Positions 24,015 through 32,008 are shown, counted from the stretch's first letter. The stretch is 64,000 nt of DNA from Micromonospora rosaria (GCF_001567585.1 NZ_LRQV01000006.1:41611-105610), one strand, 5' to 3'. A program made the numbers and translations. The notes: generated by a model from the sequence alone, not told the origin.

Positions 24015-24259
24015 CAGGCAGCCTCCCGCCCGAGTAGCTTCTCGACGGCCACCCCGAGGGTGGTGGCGATCCGGATGACCGCGTCGAGGCTGGGGTCCTG
24101 GCGGCCGGTGCGCCAGCGCCACAGGGTGGTCCGGTCGATGTCCACCAGGCGACCGCGCGAGGTCTCGTCCGTTGCGCCGCGCCGGGCGCATTCGACGTCG
24201 AAGACCTCGAAGTTGATGCGCAAGGGTGTTGCGTCCTTGGTCTCTCCTGTTGCGTTCAC
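24014..24259 (-). CDS. Cro/XRE-type regulator at the phage early promoter
   Basis: An 81-residue protein with a helix-turn-helix (IDRTTLWRWRTGRQDPSLDA) followed by VIRIATTLGVAVEKLLGREA. The recognition helix DRTTLWRW is nearly the same as that of the divergent repressor. GTG start looks leaderless: a TAACGT -10 lies nine bases upstream. A TTG 36 bases further in, after AAGGA, is an alternative. It is the first gene of the leftward early transcript and likely sets the lytic/lysogenic balance with its neighbour. Confidence 0.72.
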   Translation of the reverse strand: MNATGETKDATPLRINFEVFDVECARRGATDETSRGRLVDIDRTTLWRWRTGRQDPSLDAVIRIATTLGVAVEKLLGREAA

Positions 24260-24514
24260 GCCACAGACGTTACGCCTGGCTGGGCGTGTTGCGCCACCGC
24301 CACAGCTTCATACGTTCGGCTGATTCTGTTCATGCGTCCGCACTACCTAGTGTTGCGACCATGCAACGTAAGCGGAGCATGGGAAACCGCGCCGACGAGC
24401 GCCAGTCCCGACGCGAGAAATGGGAGATGCGCGACCGCAACAGGCAAGGGCCGCAGCCCACTCGACCAGGGGGTAAGCGGAAATCCCTGCCCTACCGTGT
24501 GCGTGTGCGCAACA
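24227..24514. promoter_or_regulatory. cluster of TGTTGCG motifs: phage repressor operators
   Basis: TGTTGCG occurs at 24227-24233, 24248-24254, 24287-24293 and 24351-24357, and inverted at 24508-24514. The copy at 24351 overlaps a TAGTGT -10 placed seven bases before the rightward ATG, and forms GTTGC-N6-GCAAC. Others flank a leftward TAACGT -10. Placement fits autorepression of both divergent XRE genes. Confidence 0.6.
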
Positions 24515-24933
24515 CTCAGGCGGGTCAGGGCGCGGCTGGACAGAACACCTGGGCGGCCTACGCCAAGCAGGCGCGCGAGGCGGCCACGCCGCCGATCTCG
24601 CAATCCGAGCTGGCGCGGCGACTCGGCACCGACCGCACCACCGTGTGGCGGTGGGAGAAGGCCAAGCAGAAGCCGGAGAGCGCCGACATCGTCGTGCGCT
24701 TCGCCGACCTGGTCGGGGTGCCCCGCGATGAGGCGCTCGCCGCCGCCGGCCTCCACCCAGACATCGCCCCGCCGCCGGCGCCCACGCTCGACGACGAGGT
24801 CGAGCTGATCCTGTCGGCCGACATCGACGAGGACACCCGCCGCGCCGCCCTGGAGCAGCTCCACCGGATGCGGCTGCGGGACAAGGAACGGCGCATGGAG
24901 GACATCAGGTTCTTCCTGCGAGGTCGCCGCTGA
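24361..24933 (+). CDS. XRE-family phage repressor
   Basis: A 190-residue protein from ATG 24361, which would be leaderless (-10 TAGTGT at 24348-24353). A second leaderless-type start at GTG 24505 gives 142 residues and removes a basic, probably disordered N-terminus. The helix-turn-helix is SQSELARRLGTDRTTVWRWE, with a C-terminal helical part (DDEVELILSADIDEDTRRAA). It is divergent from the Cro-like gene and joined to the integrase by TGATG, so repressor and integrase are co-expressed in the lysogen. Likely the immunity repressor. Confidence 0.78.
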   Translation: MQRKRSMGNRADERQSRREKWEMRDRNRQGPQPTRPGGKRKSLPYRVRVRNTQAGQGAAGQNTWAAYAKQAREAATPPISQSELARRLGTDRTTVWRWEKAKQKPESADIVVRFADLVGVPRDEALAAAGLHPDIAPPPAPTLDDEVELILSADIDEDTRRAALEQLHRMRLRDKERRMEDIRFFLRGRR

Positions 24934-26117
24934 TGTGGATCGAGAAGAACGGGCCGACCTACCGCATCCGCGACCTGGTCGGCGGCAAGAAGGTGACCAT
25001 CCGCGCCGGCTTCCCCACGAAGACGGCGGCGAGGAAGGCCATGACCCAGGCCGAAGCGGACGCCCTCCGGGGTGAGGCGCTCGTGCCGCGCGGCGGCCGG
25101 ATCAGCCTGGGGGACTGGCTGGACAAGTGGTGGCCCTCGTACGCGGCCAGCCTGAAGCCGTCCAGCCGGATCAGCGCCGAGGGCATCATCCGCCGCTACA
25201 TCCGACCCACCCTCGGGCACCTCGCCCTGGAGGACATCGCCCCGTCGACGGTGCAGCAGTGGGTGGCGCTGCTGCTCGCCGGCTGGGACGGTCAGCGGGC
25301 GCTGTCGGTGAAGACCGTCTACAACGCCCACGGCCTGCTCCACAAGGTGATGGGTGCGGCGGTGTTCGACCGGCTCATCCGCGCCAACCCCTGCGAGCGG
25401 ACCGGCCTGCCCGAGCGGGTCCACCACGAGATGCGGTTCCTGACCGAGCCGGAAGCCGGCCGGCTGTTGGCCGCGATACCGGAGCACTGGCGGCCGATGG
25501 TGGCCACCCTGCTCGGCACCGGGCTGCGCTGGTCGGAGGCGGCCGGCCTACGCGTCGGCGCGGTCGACCTGCTCGGCGGGACGCTGCGCGTGGTCGAGAC
25601 GATGCAGGAGTTGGCAGACACCGCCGAGCTGGTGTTCGTGCAGCCGAAGAGCCGGCTGTCCCGGCGGACGGTGCCGCTGCCGGCGTACGTCATCGACGCC
25701 CTGGTGCCGCTCGTCTCCGGCCGGGCCCGCGACGCTCTGGTGTTCCGGGCGGTGCAGGGCGGCCCGGTGCGCTACAGGGTGTTCCACCCGACGTGGGCGC
25801 GGGCGGTGAAGGAGGCCGGGCTGGACGGGCTGCGCATCCACGACCTGCGGCACACGCACGCCGCGTGGCTGATCTCCGCCGGGGTGCCGCTGACCGCGAT
25901 CCAGCGGCGGCTCGGCCACGCCTCGATCGCGGTCACCAGCGACCGGTACGGGCACCTGATGCCCGAGGTCGACGAGGGGATCCTGCGTACCCTGAACAGC
26001 GCGCTGCCGCAGGTCGAGGTAGGGGAATCCGGTAGGGGAGAGGTAGGGGAATCCGGCTCGGATCAGCCCGGATCGAACCGGATCAGCTCCGACGTACCCG
26101 CACGTCGGGCGGGGTGA
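24933..26117 (+). CDS. int: phage tyrosine integrase
   Basis: A 394-residue tyrosine recombinase. Residues 1-50 are an AP2-like arm-binding part and 55-150 the SAM-like core-binding domain. The catalytic set is complete: Arg199 (TGLRWSEA), Lys239 (QPKSRLS), His303/Arg306 (HDLRHTH), His329 (LGHAS) and Tyr339 (SDRYGHL). The tail has a duplicated VGESG. It begins in TGATG overlap with the repressor and ends 26 bases before the tRNA-derived att core, the usual integrase-attP arrangement. Confidence 0.95.
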   Translation: MWIEKNGPTYRIRDLVGGKKVTIRAGFPTKTAARKAMTQAEADALRGEALVPRGGRISLGDWLDKWWPSYAASLKPSSRISAEGIIRRYIRPTLGHLALEDIAPSTVQQWVALLLAGWDGQRALSVKTVYNAHGLLHKVMGAAVFDRLIRANPCERTGLPERVHHEMRFLTEPEAGRLLAAIPEHWRPMVATLLGTGLRWSEAAGLRVGAVDLLGGTLRVVETMQELADTAELVFVQPKSRLSRRTVPLPAYVIDALVPLVSGRARDALVFRAVQGGPVRYRVFHPTWARAVKEAGLDGLRIHDLRHTHAAWLISAGVPLTAIQRRLGHASIAVTSDRYGHLMPEVDEGILRTLNSALPQVEVGESGRGEVGESGSDQPGSNRISSDVPARRAG

Positions 26118-26143
26118 CGGCCCCCTGACCTGGGGCTCCGATC

Positions 26144-26168
26144 GGGTTCAAATCCCCTCAGCTCCACC
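26144..26168 (+). other. att core: 3' end of a tRNA gene (prophage junction)
   Basis: The bases read as a T-loop (GTTCAAATC) with the 3' acceptor strand CAGCTCCACC of a tRNA, possibly alanine. Bases to the left do not complete the T-stem, so this is the core copy at the integrase side of an integrated element, not an intact tRNA. The full tRNA should lie at the other prophage end, outside the window. Confidence 0.75.
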
Positions 26169-26177
26169 CAGTTCAAA

Positions 26178-26204
26178 GGCCGTTTCCGCCCGCCGGAGAC
26201 GGCC
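26178..26204 (+). terminator. terminator just beyond the att core
   Basis: GGCCGTTTCCG pairs with CGGAGACGGCC (one G-T wobble) around CCCGC and is followed by TTCCTC. Its distance from the acceptor end fits the original tRNA terminator, now on the host side of the junction. Confidence 0.7.
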
Positions 26205-26255
26205 TTCCTCGATCTTCACAGTAGGTCCAACAACATCGACGAGGGGGACCACGAG

Positions 26256-26699
26256 TTAGTCCGGCAGCGGCGTGGGGTGAATCGTGAAGTAGATGAGCCC
26301 CTGCTCCTGGTGAACCGTGCAGCCCAGCTCGTAAGGGTCGGTAGGGCCGATGCGGAAGACGAGAGTGACCCGGTCCCGTACGAATCTCTGTCTCTTGATG
26401 GGCTCGCCAAAGATGGTGGTGATCTGTTGCTGGTCCAGCCCTGCCCGCAAGGGGAGCCGGAGCGTGTCGATCATGTTCTGGAGCGTTGGCTCCGGCAGAG
26501 CGACGAGGTCGATCGCTACCGAGCGTGTTACCTCGGGATCTGACTTGAGGCAAAGCCACTGCGTGAAGCCTGACGCCTCGCCGACCCAGCAGCGGTCCAG
26601 GTACTCCCAGCCGCGAAGCTGCTCAAGGTCCTCGGCCGCTACGAAGTGGGCGAGGCGAAGCCGGCCAAAGGCGTCATGCGAGATCCCCAACGACTCCAC
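26256..26699 (-). CDS. hypothetical protein beside the attachment site
   Basis: A 147-residue protein from GTG with GGGGAG upstream. It reads as a compact alpha/beta domain (HDAFGRLRLAHFVAAEDLEQ, then QQITTIFGEPIKRQRFVRDR and VTLVFRIGPTDPYELGCTVH). Base composition is lower in GC at third positions than in its neighbours, which fits foreign origin. It resembles small accessory or immunity-type proteins in general architecture, but I recognise no family. It lies between the prophage edge and an integrase relic. Confidence 0.6.
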   Translation of the reverse strand: MESLGISHDAFGRLRLAHFVAAEDLEQLRGWEYLDRCWVGEASGFTQWLCLKSDPEVTRSVAIDLVALPEPTLQNMIDTLRLPLRAGLDQQQITTIFGEPIKRQRFVRDRVTLVFRIGPTDPYELGCTVHQEQGLIYFTIHPTPLPD

Positions 26700-26743
26700 C
26701 CCGGCTCCCCTTGATCGAACGGAACCCGCGACAGTACAGCACC

Positions 26744-26910
26744 TCAGAGGAAGTGTTTGCCCAGGCGCTTGAGGGCGTTTGGGTGGCTGCCGAGGTGGCC
26801 TCGCTGTAAAAGTTCACGGTCACGGCGATCTGGCTGTGCCGGAGGATCCGCATGGTCACCCGAGGGCAGACGTAGATGGCCGCCAGCAGGAAGGGAAGGT
26901 GTGCCGGCCC
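26744..26910 (-). pseudogene. relic of a tyrosine integrase C-terminus
   Basis: One frame reads FLLAAIYVCPRVTMRILRHS, then QIAVTVNFYSEATSAAT, which is the His/Tyr end of a tyrosine recombinase (RHSQ and the nucleophile in FYSEA). A one-base shift then gives NALKRLGKHFL and a stop, the usual end of this family. No N-terminal or Arg-containing core part is left. This is a decayed fragment of a second integrative element. Confidence 0.72.
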
Positions 26911-27137
26911 GGCTCATGGGGGCCATCGCAGGCCTTGGTACACCGCGCGTTGCCTACAAGACTAGGCGGCACCCAGGCCCGAGGACGCGGACTCATTCGA
27001 TGCCGCAGGCGCAAAGCCGTGCCGGTTGCCTGGGGTCAAGGGGCGTCGCTCATAGCCGGCTGCTGCGATAGAAGTTCGGAGGGGCGTTCGACCAGCGCAG
27101 ATGCCCTCTGGTCGCAACGGGGTGTGAGACTGCCTGG

Positions 27138-27473
27138 ATGACCGAACGCCTTGCGCCTGTCCTGTGGACCACGGACGCGAACGCCGCTGCGGATTGGTTC
27201 GCCCGCCTCAGTTTCGTGAAGCAGTGGGAGCACCGTTTTGCCCCTGACTTGCCGCTCTACGTGAGCATCGCCCGCGGCGACGTTGAGATCCATCTGTCTG
27301 AGCACACTGGGGATGCCCGGCCCGGGACCCTGTTGTACCTGTACGTCGACGACCTCGATGCCGCGGCGGCGGCCTGCGGCGTGGGTGCCGTCGAGCAGAA
27401 GAACTGGGGACGCGAGTTTGAGGTGGTAGACCTTGACGGCAACCGGCTTCGCATCGGGGCGCTCCACCGATGA
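27138..27473 (+). CDS. VOC-family (glyoxalase/bleomycin-resistance-like) protein
   Basis: A 111-residue protein with the VOC beta-alpha-beta-beta-beta repeat. Its sequence (APVLWTTDANAAADWFARLS, LYVSIARGDVEIHLSEHTGD, LLYLYVDDLDA, FEVVDLDGNRLRIG) is closest in style to bleomycin-binding proteins, which sequester rather than modify the drug. Metal ligands of true glyoxalases are not all evident. It stands alone on the + strand. The substrate is not inferable. Confidence 0.8.
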   Translation: MTERLAPVLWTTDANAAADWFARLSFVKQWEHRFAPDLPLYVSIARGDVEIHLSEHTGDARPGTLLYLYVDDLDAAAAACGVGAVEQKNWGREFEVVDLDGNRLRIGALHR

Positions 27474-27779
27474 GCGCCGGAGCTGGCGTAGGCCAGGAAC
27501 AGGCGCCAAGACCCATCGGGCAGAGGTCTGGCACAGCTGACAGCGAGAGCGGTGCGAAGAAGCGAAGAAGGGCTACCGATCGACGCCCGACGTCAGAGAA
27601 CTGCGCGGACGGCGCCGGACAGAGCGTCCAGAAGCTACAAGCGGGCCGGGGTGCCTGCCAGGGCGTCGGGCTCTCCCGGCGTGTGAGGGGTAACAGGGCG
27701 GCCTGTGGATCGGTAGCGTTGGGTGTGGTTGCGGCCGTTTGGTCGGTGGTGCGTCCCGCGCTACGCGAGGAGGTTCCGG
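27474..27779. other. 306-base gap without a gene
   Basis: No frame with coding character and a ribosome site is seen. The last 20 bases hold the GAGGAGG site of the next gene. It may include that gene's promoter, but no convincing -35/-10 pair was found. Confidence 0.5.
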
Positions 27780-28991
27780 GTGGATTCCTTGCCGGAGTTG
27801 ACGTTCGGGCAGCGGTTGAAGGTCTACCGGGAGCGGTCCGGGAAGACTCGGGCGGTGCTCGGTGGGTTGGTGGGTCGTAGCGCCGAGTGGGTCAAGGCGG
27901 TGGAGACCGACCGGCTCCTGCCGCCGCGCATTCACATGCTGGATCGGATCGCACGTGCCCTCAAGATCGATGTTTCGGTCCTGGCCGTGGAACTGGGTGA
28001 CCGGTCTACCGCAGTCAACGGGCCGGAGCATCCGGCACTGGTGTCGGTCCGGGATGCCGTGAACCGTGTCGCGTTCTCCGGTGACACGCCGGCGGAGTCG
28101 TTGTCCAGTCTGAGGGAGCGGCTTGCGGTGGCGTGGCGGGCACGTCATCAGGCGTCTGATCACCGTACGGTGCTGGGCGGATTGTTGCCGGGGTTGCTGC
28201 GGGACGGGCAGCGCGCCGTGTTGGCGTACGAGAGTGACGAACGCCGGCAGGCACAAGCCCTGTGGGCGGAGGTACTCGGACTGGCGCAGATGTTCCTTGC
28301 CTACCAGCCTGCTGCCGAGTTGCTCTGGCGGGTGACGGACCGGGCGATGGCGGCGGCTCAGGAGTCCGGTGATCCGGAGGCGATCGCCCGTGCGGGCTGG
28401 TTCCTGTGCCAGGTGCATCGGGACGCCGGGGACTGGGACACCGCGATGGCGGTGACGCTCGACCTGCTGTCGGCGTTGGAGACGCACGCGGTCGACGGGA
28501 GCACGAACCTGCTGGCGCTGTGGGGTGCGCTGAACGTCGAGGCCGCGTACACGGCCGCTCGTGCCGGTGAGGAAGGGCGGGCCTGGCGGTACTGGGATCG
28601 TGCGGACCGGGTGGCGCAGCGCCTGCCGGCGGGCTTCTACCAGCCGCAGACGTCGTTCTCCCGGATCATCATGGGCGCTCATGCGGTGACGGTGGCGGTG
28701 GAGTTGCAGAAGTCGGGCGAGGCGGTGCGGCAGGCCCGTCGGCATGACGCGGCAGCGATCCCCTCGAGGCCGCGTCGGGCACGTCATCTCATCGAGGTCG
28801 CGCGGGCGCATTACGGCAAGGACGACAGGGAAGCGGCCGTGGCGACGCTGCGGCAGGCGTACGAATCGTCCCCGGAGACCATCCGTTACAACGGGTACGC
28901 CCGTCAGATCACCCTGGACCTGCTTGAGGGGCCGCGTTCCACCCGAGACGACGCGCGTGACCTCGCGGCCAGGGTCGGACTCGTGTCCTGA
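27780..28991 (+). CDS. XRE regulator with TPR-like C-terminal domain (copy 1)
   Basis: The GTG start is preceded by GAGGAGG at six bases, giving 403 residues. The helix-turn-helix is FGQRLKVYRERSGKTRAVLG, then GRSAEWVKAVETDRLLPPR. The remaining 320 residues are helical repeats (EDAV-type TPR-like), including LWAEVLGLAQMFLAYQPAAE and ARAHYGKDDREAAVATLRQA. Actinobacteria carry many such regulators, often linked to differentiation or antibiotic control; the signal sensed is unknown. It is convergent with the next regulator. Confidence 0.78.
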   Translation: MDSLPELTFGQRLKVYRERSGKTRAVLGGLVGRSAEWVKAVETDRLLPPRIHMLDRIARALKIDVSVLAVELGDRSTAVNGPEHPALVSVRDAVNRVAFSGDTPAESLSSLRERLAVAWRARHQASDHRTVLGGLLPGLLRDGQRAVLAYESDERRQAQALWAEVLGLAQMFLAYQPAAELLWRVTDRAMAAAQESGDPEAIARAGWFLCQVHRDAGDWDTAMAVTLDLLSALETHAVDGSTNLLALWGALNVEAAYTAARAGEEGRAWRYWDRADRVAQRLPAGFYQPQTSFSRIIMGAHAVTVAVELQKSGEAVRQARRHDAAAIPSRPRRARHLIEVARAHYGKDDREAAVATLRQAYESSPETIRYNGYARQITLDLLEGPRSTRDDARDLAARVGLVS

Positions 28992-29083
28992 TTTCAGGGA
29001 TAGGAACCGACGGGGCTCGGCACCTGTTCATCGGTGCGGGTCACTACCACCTGTTGGCAGCAGCCGACAGCCTGTCCCCGGAT

Positions 29084-29096
29084 CCCCCGGCGGGGG
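29084..29096. terminator. short GC hairpin between convergent regulators
   Basis: CCCCC-GGC-GGGGG directly after the stop of the leftward gene, in the 105-base gap between two convergent regulator genes. The stem is small, so the call is weak. Confidence 0.35.
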
Positions 29097-30176
29097 TCAG
29101 GTTGGTTTGCGTGCTGCTTGTTCGACTTCCTGTAGGACCAGTCTGAGGGTCTGTGAGCGGCGGTCTGCTGGCAGCGTCGCCCAGGCCCGTCGGGCGTAGG
29201 CGAGTCCTCCGGATCGGTCTCCGGACTTGGTCATCATGAGGGCGCGGTGTAGCTCGATGTGGGTGGCGAAGCGGGTCAGTGACGCTGGTCGGAGCCGGTC
29301 GGCGTCGGTCTGGGCCTGTTCGCCTGGTGCGACCATGCCGAGTCGGGCGTAGAGCATCGACCGGAAGGTGGCCATTCGCCAGGCGGGTACGGCGGCGTCG
29401 GAGACCTCGCCGTCCGGGGAGGCGGCCCGGTCGAAGACCCGCCGGGCGTCCTCGTCGGCGGCGATGGCTCCGGCGATGTCGCCCCCTCCGGCGGCGACGT
29501 GGGCGCGGGCCATCAGTGCTTGGAGGCGGCCGAGCGACGGCCGGTCGGACAGGGCGATGGCTTCGTCGGCGTACCGCTTGGCGACGGGTAGGGCCGCGCC
29601 TTCGTAGGCCAGGGCGATGGCGGCCCGGCCACGTACCCAGACCCGGACGGCCAGGTCGTCGGAGCGGTCGGCGGCGATGCGGGCGGTGTCGTACCAGCCG
29701 ATGGCCTCGGTGGGGTCCTTGGTGGTCTTGCCGTAGGTGGTGAGGGCGCGGGCGGCGGTGGCCCACATCGTCGGGGAGTCGAGTTGCTGTTGCAGGATGA
29801 CGAGGTCACCGGCGAGGCGGGTCTGGAGCGAGTCGGCCCCGATCTCCATGTAGTCGCGGCCGTACCGGTCGACCCGGTCGCGCCAGCGGTCCTCGCTGTC
29901 CCGCTGTCCGCTCAGCGCGGCGGTGAAGCCGGATCGGATGAGTTCGTTGGCGGCGATCGGGCCGATGGTGGCGGCGGCGAGGAGGTCTCTGCGTCTCACG
30001 TCCGCGTCTCCCAACGCTCGCGCGTAGGCGAGCACGATGTCCGGTGTCGCGGTCCGGCGTCCCGCTTCGACGTTGCTCAGGTGCGAGGCCGAGTAGCAGG
30101 TGCGGGCCGCAATGGAGGCGAGCGTTACGCCTGCCTCGATACGAGCGTGCCTCAGTTCCGAGCCGAGGTCATCCAT
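29097..30176 (-). CDS. XRE regulator with TPR-like C-terminal domain (copy 2)
   Basis: A 359-residue product starting at MDDLGSELRHARIEAG, with AGGGGATCG just upstream. The helix-turn-helix is VTLASIAARTCYSASHLSNV, then EAGRRTATPDIVLAYARALG, a classical XRE fold close to Streptomyces-type regulators with C-terminal TPRs. The TPR-like part has repeated Ala-rich helices (ALTTYGKTTKDPTEAIGWYD). It is divergent from a third regulator, with about 190 bases between starts, so mutual control is possible. Confidence 0.8.
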   Translation of the reverse strand: MDDLGSELRHARIEAGVTLASIAARTCYSASHLSNVEAGRRTATPDIVLAYARALGDADVRRRDLLAAATIGPIAANELIRSGFTAALSGQRDSEDRWRDRVDRYGRDYMEIGADSLQTRLAGDLVILQQQLDSPTMWATAARALTTYGKTTKDPTEAIGWYDTARIAADRSDDLAVRVWVRGRAAIALAYEGAALPVAKRYADEAIALSDRPSLGRLQALMARAHVAAGGGDIAGAIAADEDARRVFDRAASPDGEVSDAAVPAWRMATFRSMLYARLGMVAPGEQAQTDADRLRPASLTRFATHIELHRALMMTKSGDRSGGLAYARRAWATLPADRRSQTLRLVLQEVEQAARKPT

Positions 30177-30369
30177 CGATCCCCTGGTGAAAGCTCGTGA
30201 AAGCATCGAGGTGCTTCCGAAAGTAGTCGTCCCGTCACAAGAGTAGAGCCCGGGTGCGGCCGGCGCGGCTGGTGCGGAGCGTGACTTCTGGTCGTGCCGT
30301 TGGCCGGGTGCGGCGGTGTCGGTCCTTCCATGAGCACGCCGCCGCGCCCCTACCAGCGGAGGGGTATCG

Positions 30370-30534
30370 ATGGGTGACGGTGAGTCGGTCGTGAGCCGGG
30401 GCGAGCAGATCCAGGCGGCGGAGCGGGAGGCCGCGAGGCAGCGCATTCTGGCGTTGGCCGAGGCGGAGCGGATACCGGTCGAGGAGACGACGCGGGTGGT
30501 GCCGGCGTCGCGGAGGCGGCGTGGACAGCGGTGA
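30370..30534 (+). CDS. small basic/acidic protein ahead of the third XRE regulator
   Basis: A 54-residue product from ATG with GGAGGGG six bases upstream. It is a charged helix (SRGEQIQAAEREAARQRILA) with a basic end (SRRRRGQR). Its last 14 bases overlap the next gene, so the pair is coupled. It may be a partner or leader peptide of the regulator; no family recognised. Confidence 0.6.
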   Translation: MGDGESVVSRGEQIQAAEREAARQRILALAEAERIPVEETTRVVPASRRRRGQR

Positions 30535-31723
30535 GCTGTTGCCGGTGGGCCGTCGGGTGGCGTACTGGCGGGGGCGGCGGAGGTTGTCGCAGCAGGTGTT
30601 CGCCGACCGGTTGGGGAAGTCGAAGAGTTGGGTGGACAAGGTCGAGCGGGGTGTCCGGTCGCTGGACAGGGTGTCGACGCTGCACGACATCGCCGCTGTG
30701 CTGCGGATCGACGCGGCGGTGCTGCTGGGGCGGGAGGTTCAGCCCGCCGAGGTGACCGGGCGCGGCGAGGGTGTGGAGCGCATCCGGGTGGCGTTGTCCC
30801 GGTACGACATCCCCCTTGGCAGGCCGGCGGTGCGCCGGCCGGTCCTGCCGGCCGTTGAGCTGGCCCGACAGGTCGCACACGCCTGGACGACCTTCCAGCA
30901 CGCCCGGTATCCACAGGTGACCGAGCTGCTGCCGGGTCTGCTGGCCGATGCCGGGCGTACCTTCGTCGGTGAGCCGGTGGCGGGTCGGGCGCCGCTGGTG
31001 GAGGCGTACCGGATCACGGCGTCGCTGTTGGTGAAGCTCGGTGATCCGAGTTTGGCGTGGTTGGCCGTGGACCGGGCGATGAACGTCGCTACCGGGGACC
31101 GGACCCTGGTGGCGGCTGCGGCGGTGCAGCTCGGTCAGGTGCTGCGCACTGGTGGGCAGAGCCGAGGGGCGACGTCGGCGATGCTCACGGCCGCGTACCG
31201 GATCGCCCCACCCGTGGTCGAGTTCGGTCTGCCTCCGGAGTTGTCCCTGTGCGGGACGCTGCTCGTCCAGGCGGCGTTGGCCGCCGCCAGCCACGGTGAC
31301 GCGCGCACCACCGCTGATCTGCTCGACGAGGCCGCGACCCTGGCCGCCCGCGTCGACGACGGCCACGACCACCACCGCACCGGGTTCGGGCCCACCGCCG
31401 TCGACGTGGCCCGCGCCGCCGCAGCCGTCGAGCTGGGCGACGCCGCAGAGGCGGTGACCTGCCACGACACGGCGGTTCGGCGGGACGGCTGGCGGTGGCT
31501 GCCCGCCGAACACCGCGCCGCCCACCTGATCGACGTCGCCCGCGCCCACCTCCACGCCGACGATCCGGCCCGCGCGGGTCGGGTGCTGATCGAGGCCGAC
31601 CGGATCGCGCCGGCCGAGATCCGGCACCGTCCGGCGGGCCGGGACGTCCTCGCCCGGGTCGCCCGCGACCCCACCGCCCCCACCCCGCTGATCCACCTCG
31701 CCGTCGCGCTCGGGGTGGGGTGA
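30521..31723 (+). CDS. XRE regulator with TPR-like C-terminal domain (copy 3)
   Basis: A 400-residue product from GTG with GGAGG close upstream. The helix-turn-helix is GRRVAYWRGRRRLSQQVFAD, then RLGKSKSWVDKVERGVRSLD. The architecture is the same as copy 1: both have the W-V-K/D-K-V/A-E context in the recognition region and a helical C-terminal domain (YRITASLLVKLGDPSLAWLA, AAHLIDVARAHLHADDPARA). It is coupled to small genes on both sides, making a three-gene unit. Confidence 0.8.
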   Translation: MDSGELLPVGRRVAYWRGRRRLSQQVFADRLGKSKSWVDKVERGVRSLDRVSTLHDIAAVLRIDAAVLLGREVQPAEVTGRGEGVERIRVALSRYDIPLGRPAVRRPVLPAVELARQVAHAWTTFQHARYPQVTELLPGLLADAGRTFVGEPVAGRAPLVEAYRITASLLVKLGDPSLAWLAVDRAMNVATGDRTLVAAAAVQLGQVLRTGGQSRGATSAMLTAAYRIAPPVVEFGLPPELSLCGTLLVQAALAAASHGDARTTADLLDEAATLAARVDDGHDHHRTGFGPTAVDVARAAAAVELGDAAEAVTCHDTAVRRDGWRWLPAEHRAAHLIDVARAHLHADDPARAGRVLIEADRIAPAEIRHRPAGRDVLARVARDPTAPTPLIHLAVALGVG

Positions 31724-31725
31724 GG

Positions 31726-31965
31726 ATGACCGCGCCGTTCCTCTCCCCGGCCCAGATCCGCAACCGGCTGATCCTCACCGCCCGCTGGGTGCTCCGCGAC
31801 CACCACCCCGGAACCGACGGCCGCTGCCCGGCCTGCCGGACGGCCGACTGCCCGGTGGCCACCGCCGCCCGGGACATGCTCCGCGCAGCCACCGGCGTAG
31901 AGCTGTGGAGTACGGCAACCAAGCCGACCGCACCCGACCGGGACGACCCTCGACAGGCCGGATAA
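31726..31965 (+). CDS. small Cys-containing protein after the XRE regulator
   Basis: A 79-residue protein from ATG two bases after the regulator's stop; GTGAGG serves as ribosome site. It contains CPACRTADCPVATAARDML, a CxxC-x4-C arrangement that may bind zinc. It is consistently placed behind such regulators in this type of locus, so a functional link is likely; its role is unknown. Confidence 0.65.
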   Translation: MTAPFLSPAQIRNRLILTARWVLRDHHPGTDGRCPACRTADCPVATAARDMLRAATGVELWSTATKPTAPDRDDPRQAG

Positions 31966-32008
31966 CCTCGCCCGTCCTCGACCCACCCGCACCGGCGGGG
32001 CGGCCACG

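Noticed and set aside
26130..26168. Complete tRNA gene
   Set aside because: Only the T-loop and 3' acceptor strand are present; the bases to the left cannot form the T-stem, anticodon arm or D-arm.
1..26168. Actinomycete integrative conjugative element instead of a prophage
   Set aside because: There is no FtsK/TraB-type translocase or replication initiator of that class, while terminase, portal, protease and capsid genes are present.
30330..30377. 15-codon leader peptide (MSTPPRPYQRRGIDG) before the small XRE partner gene
   Set aside because: It contains the ribosome site of the next gene but has none of its own and no attenuator structure; evidence is too thin to list.
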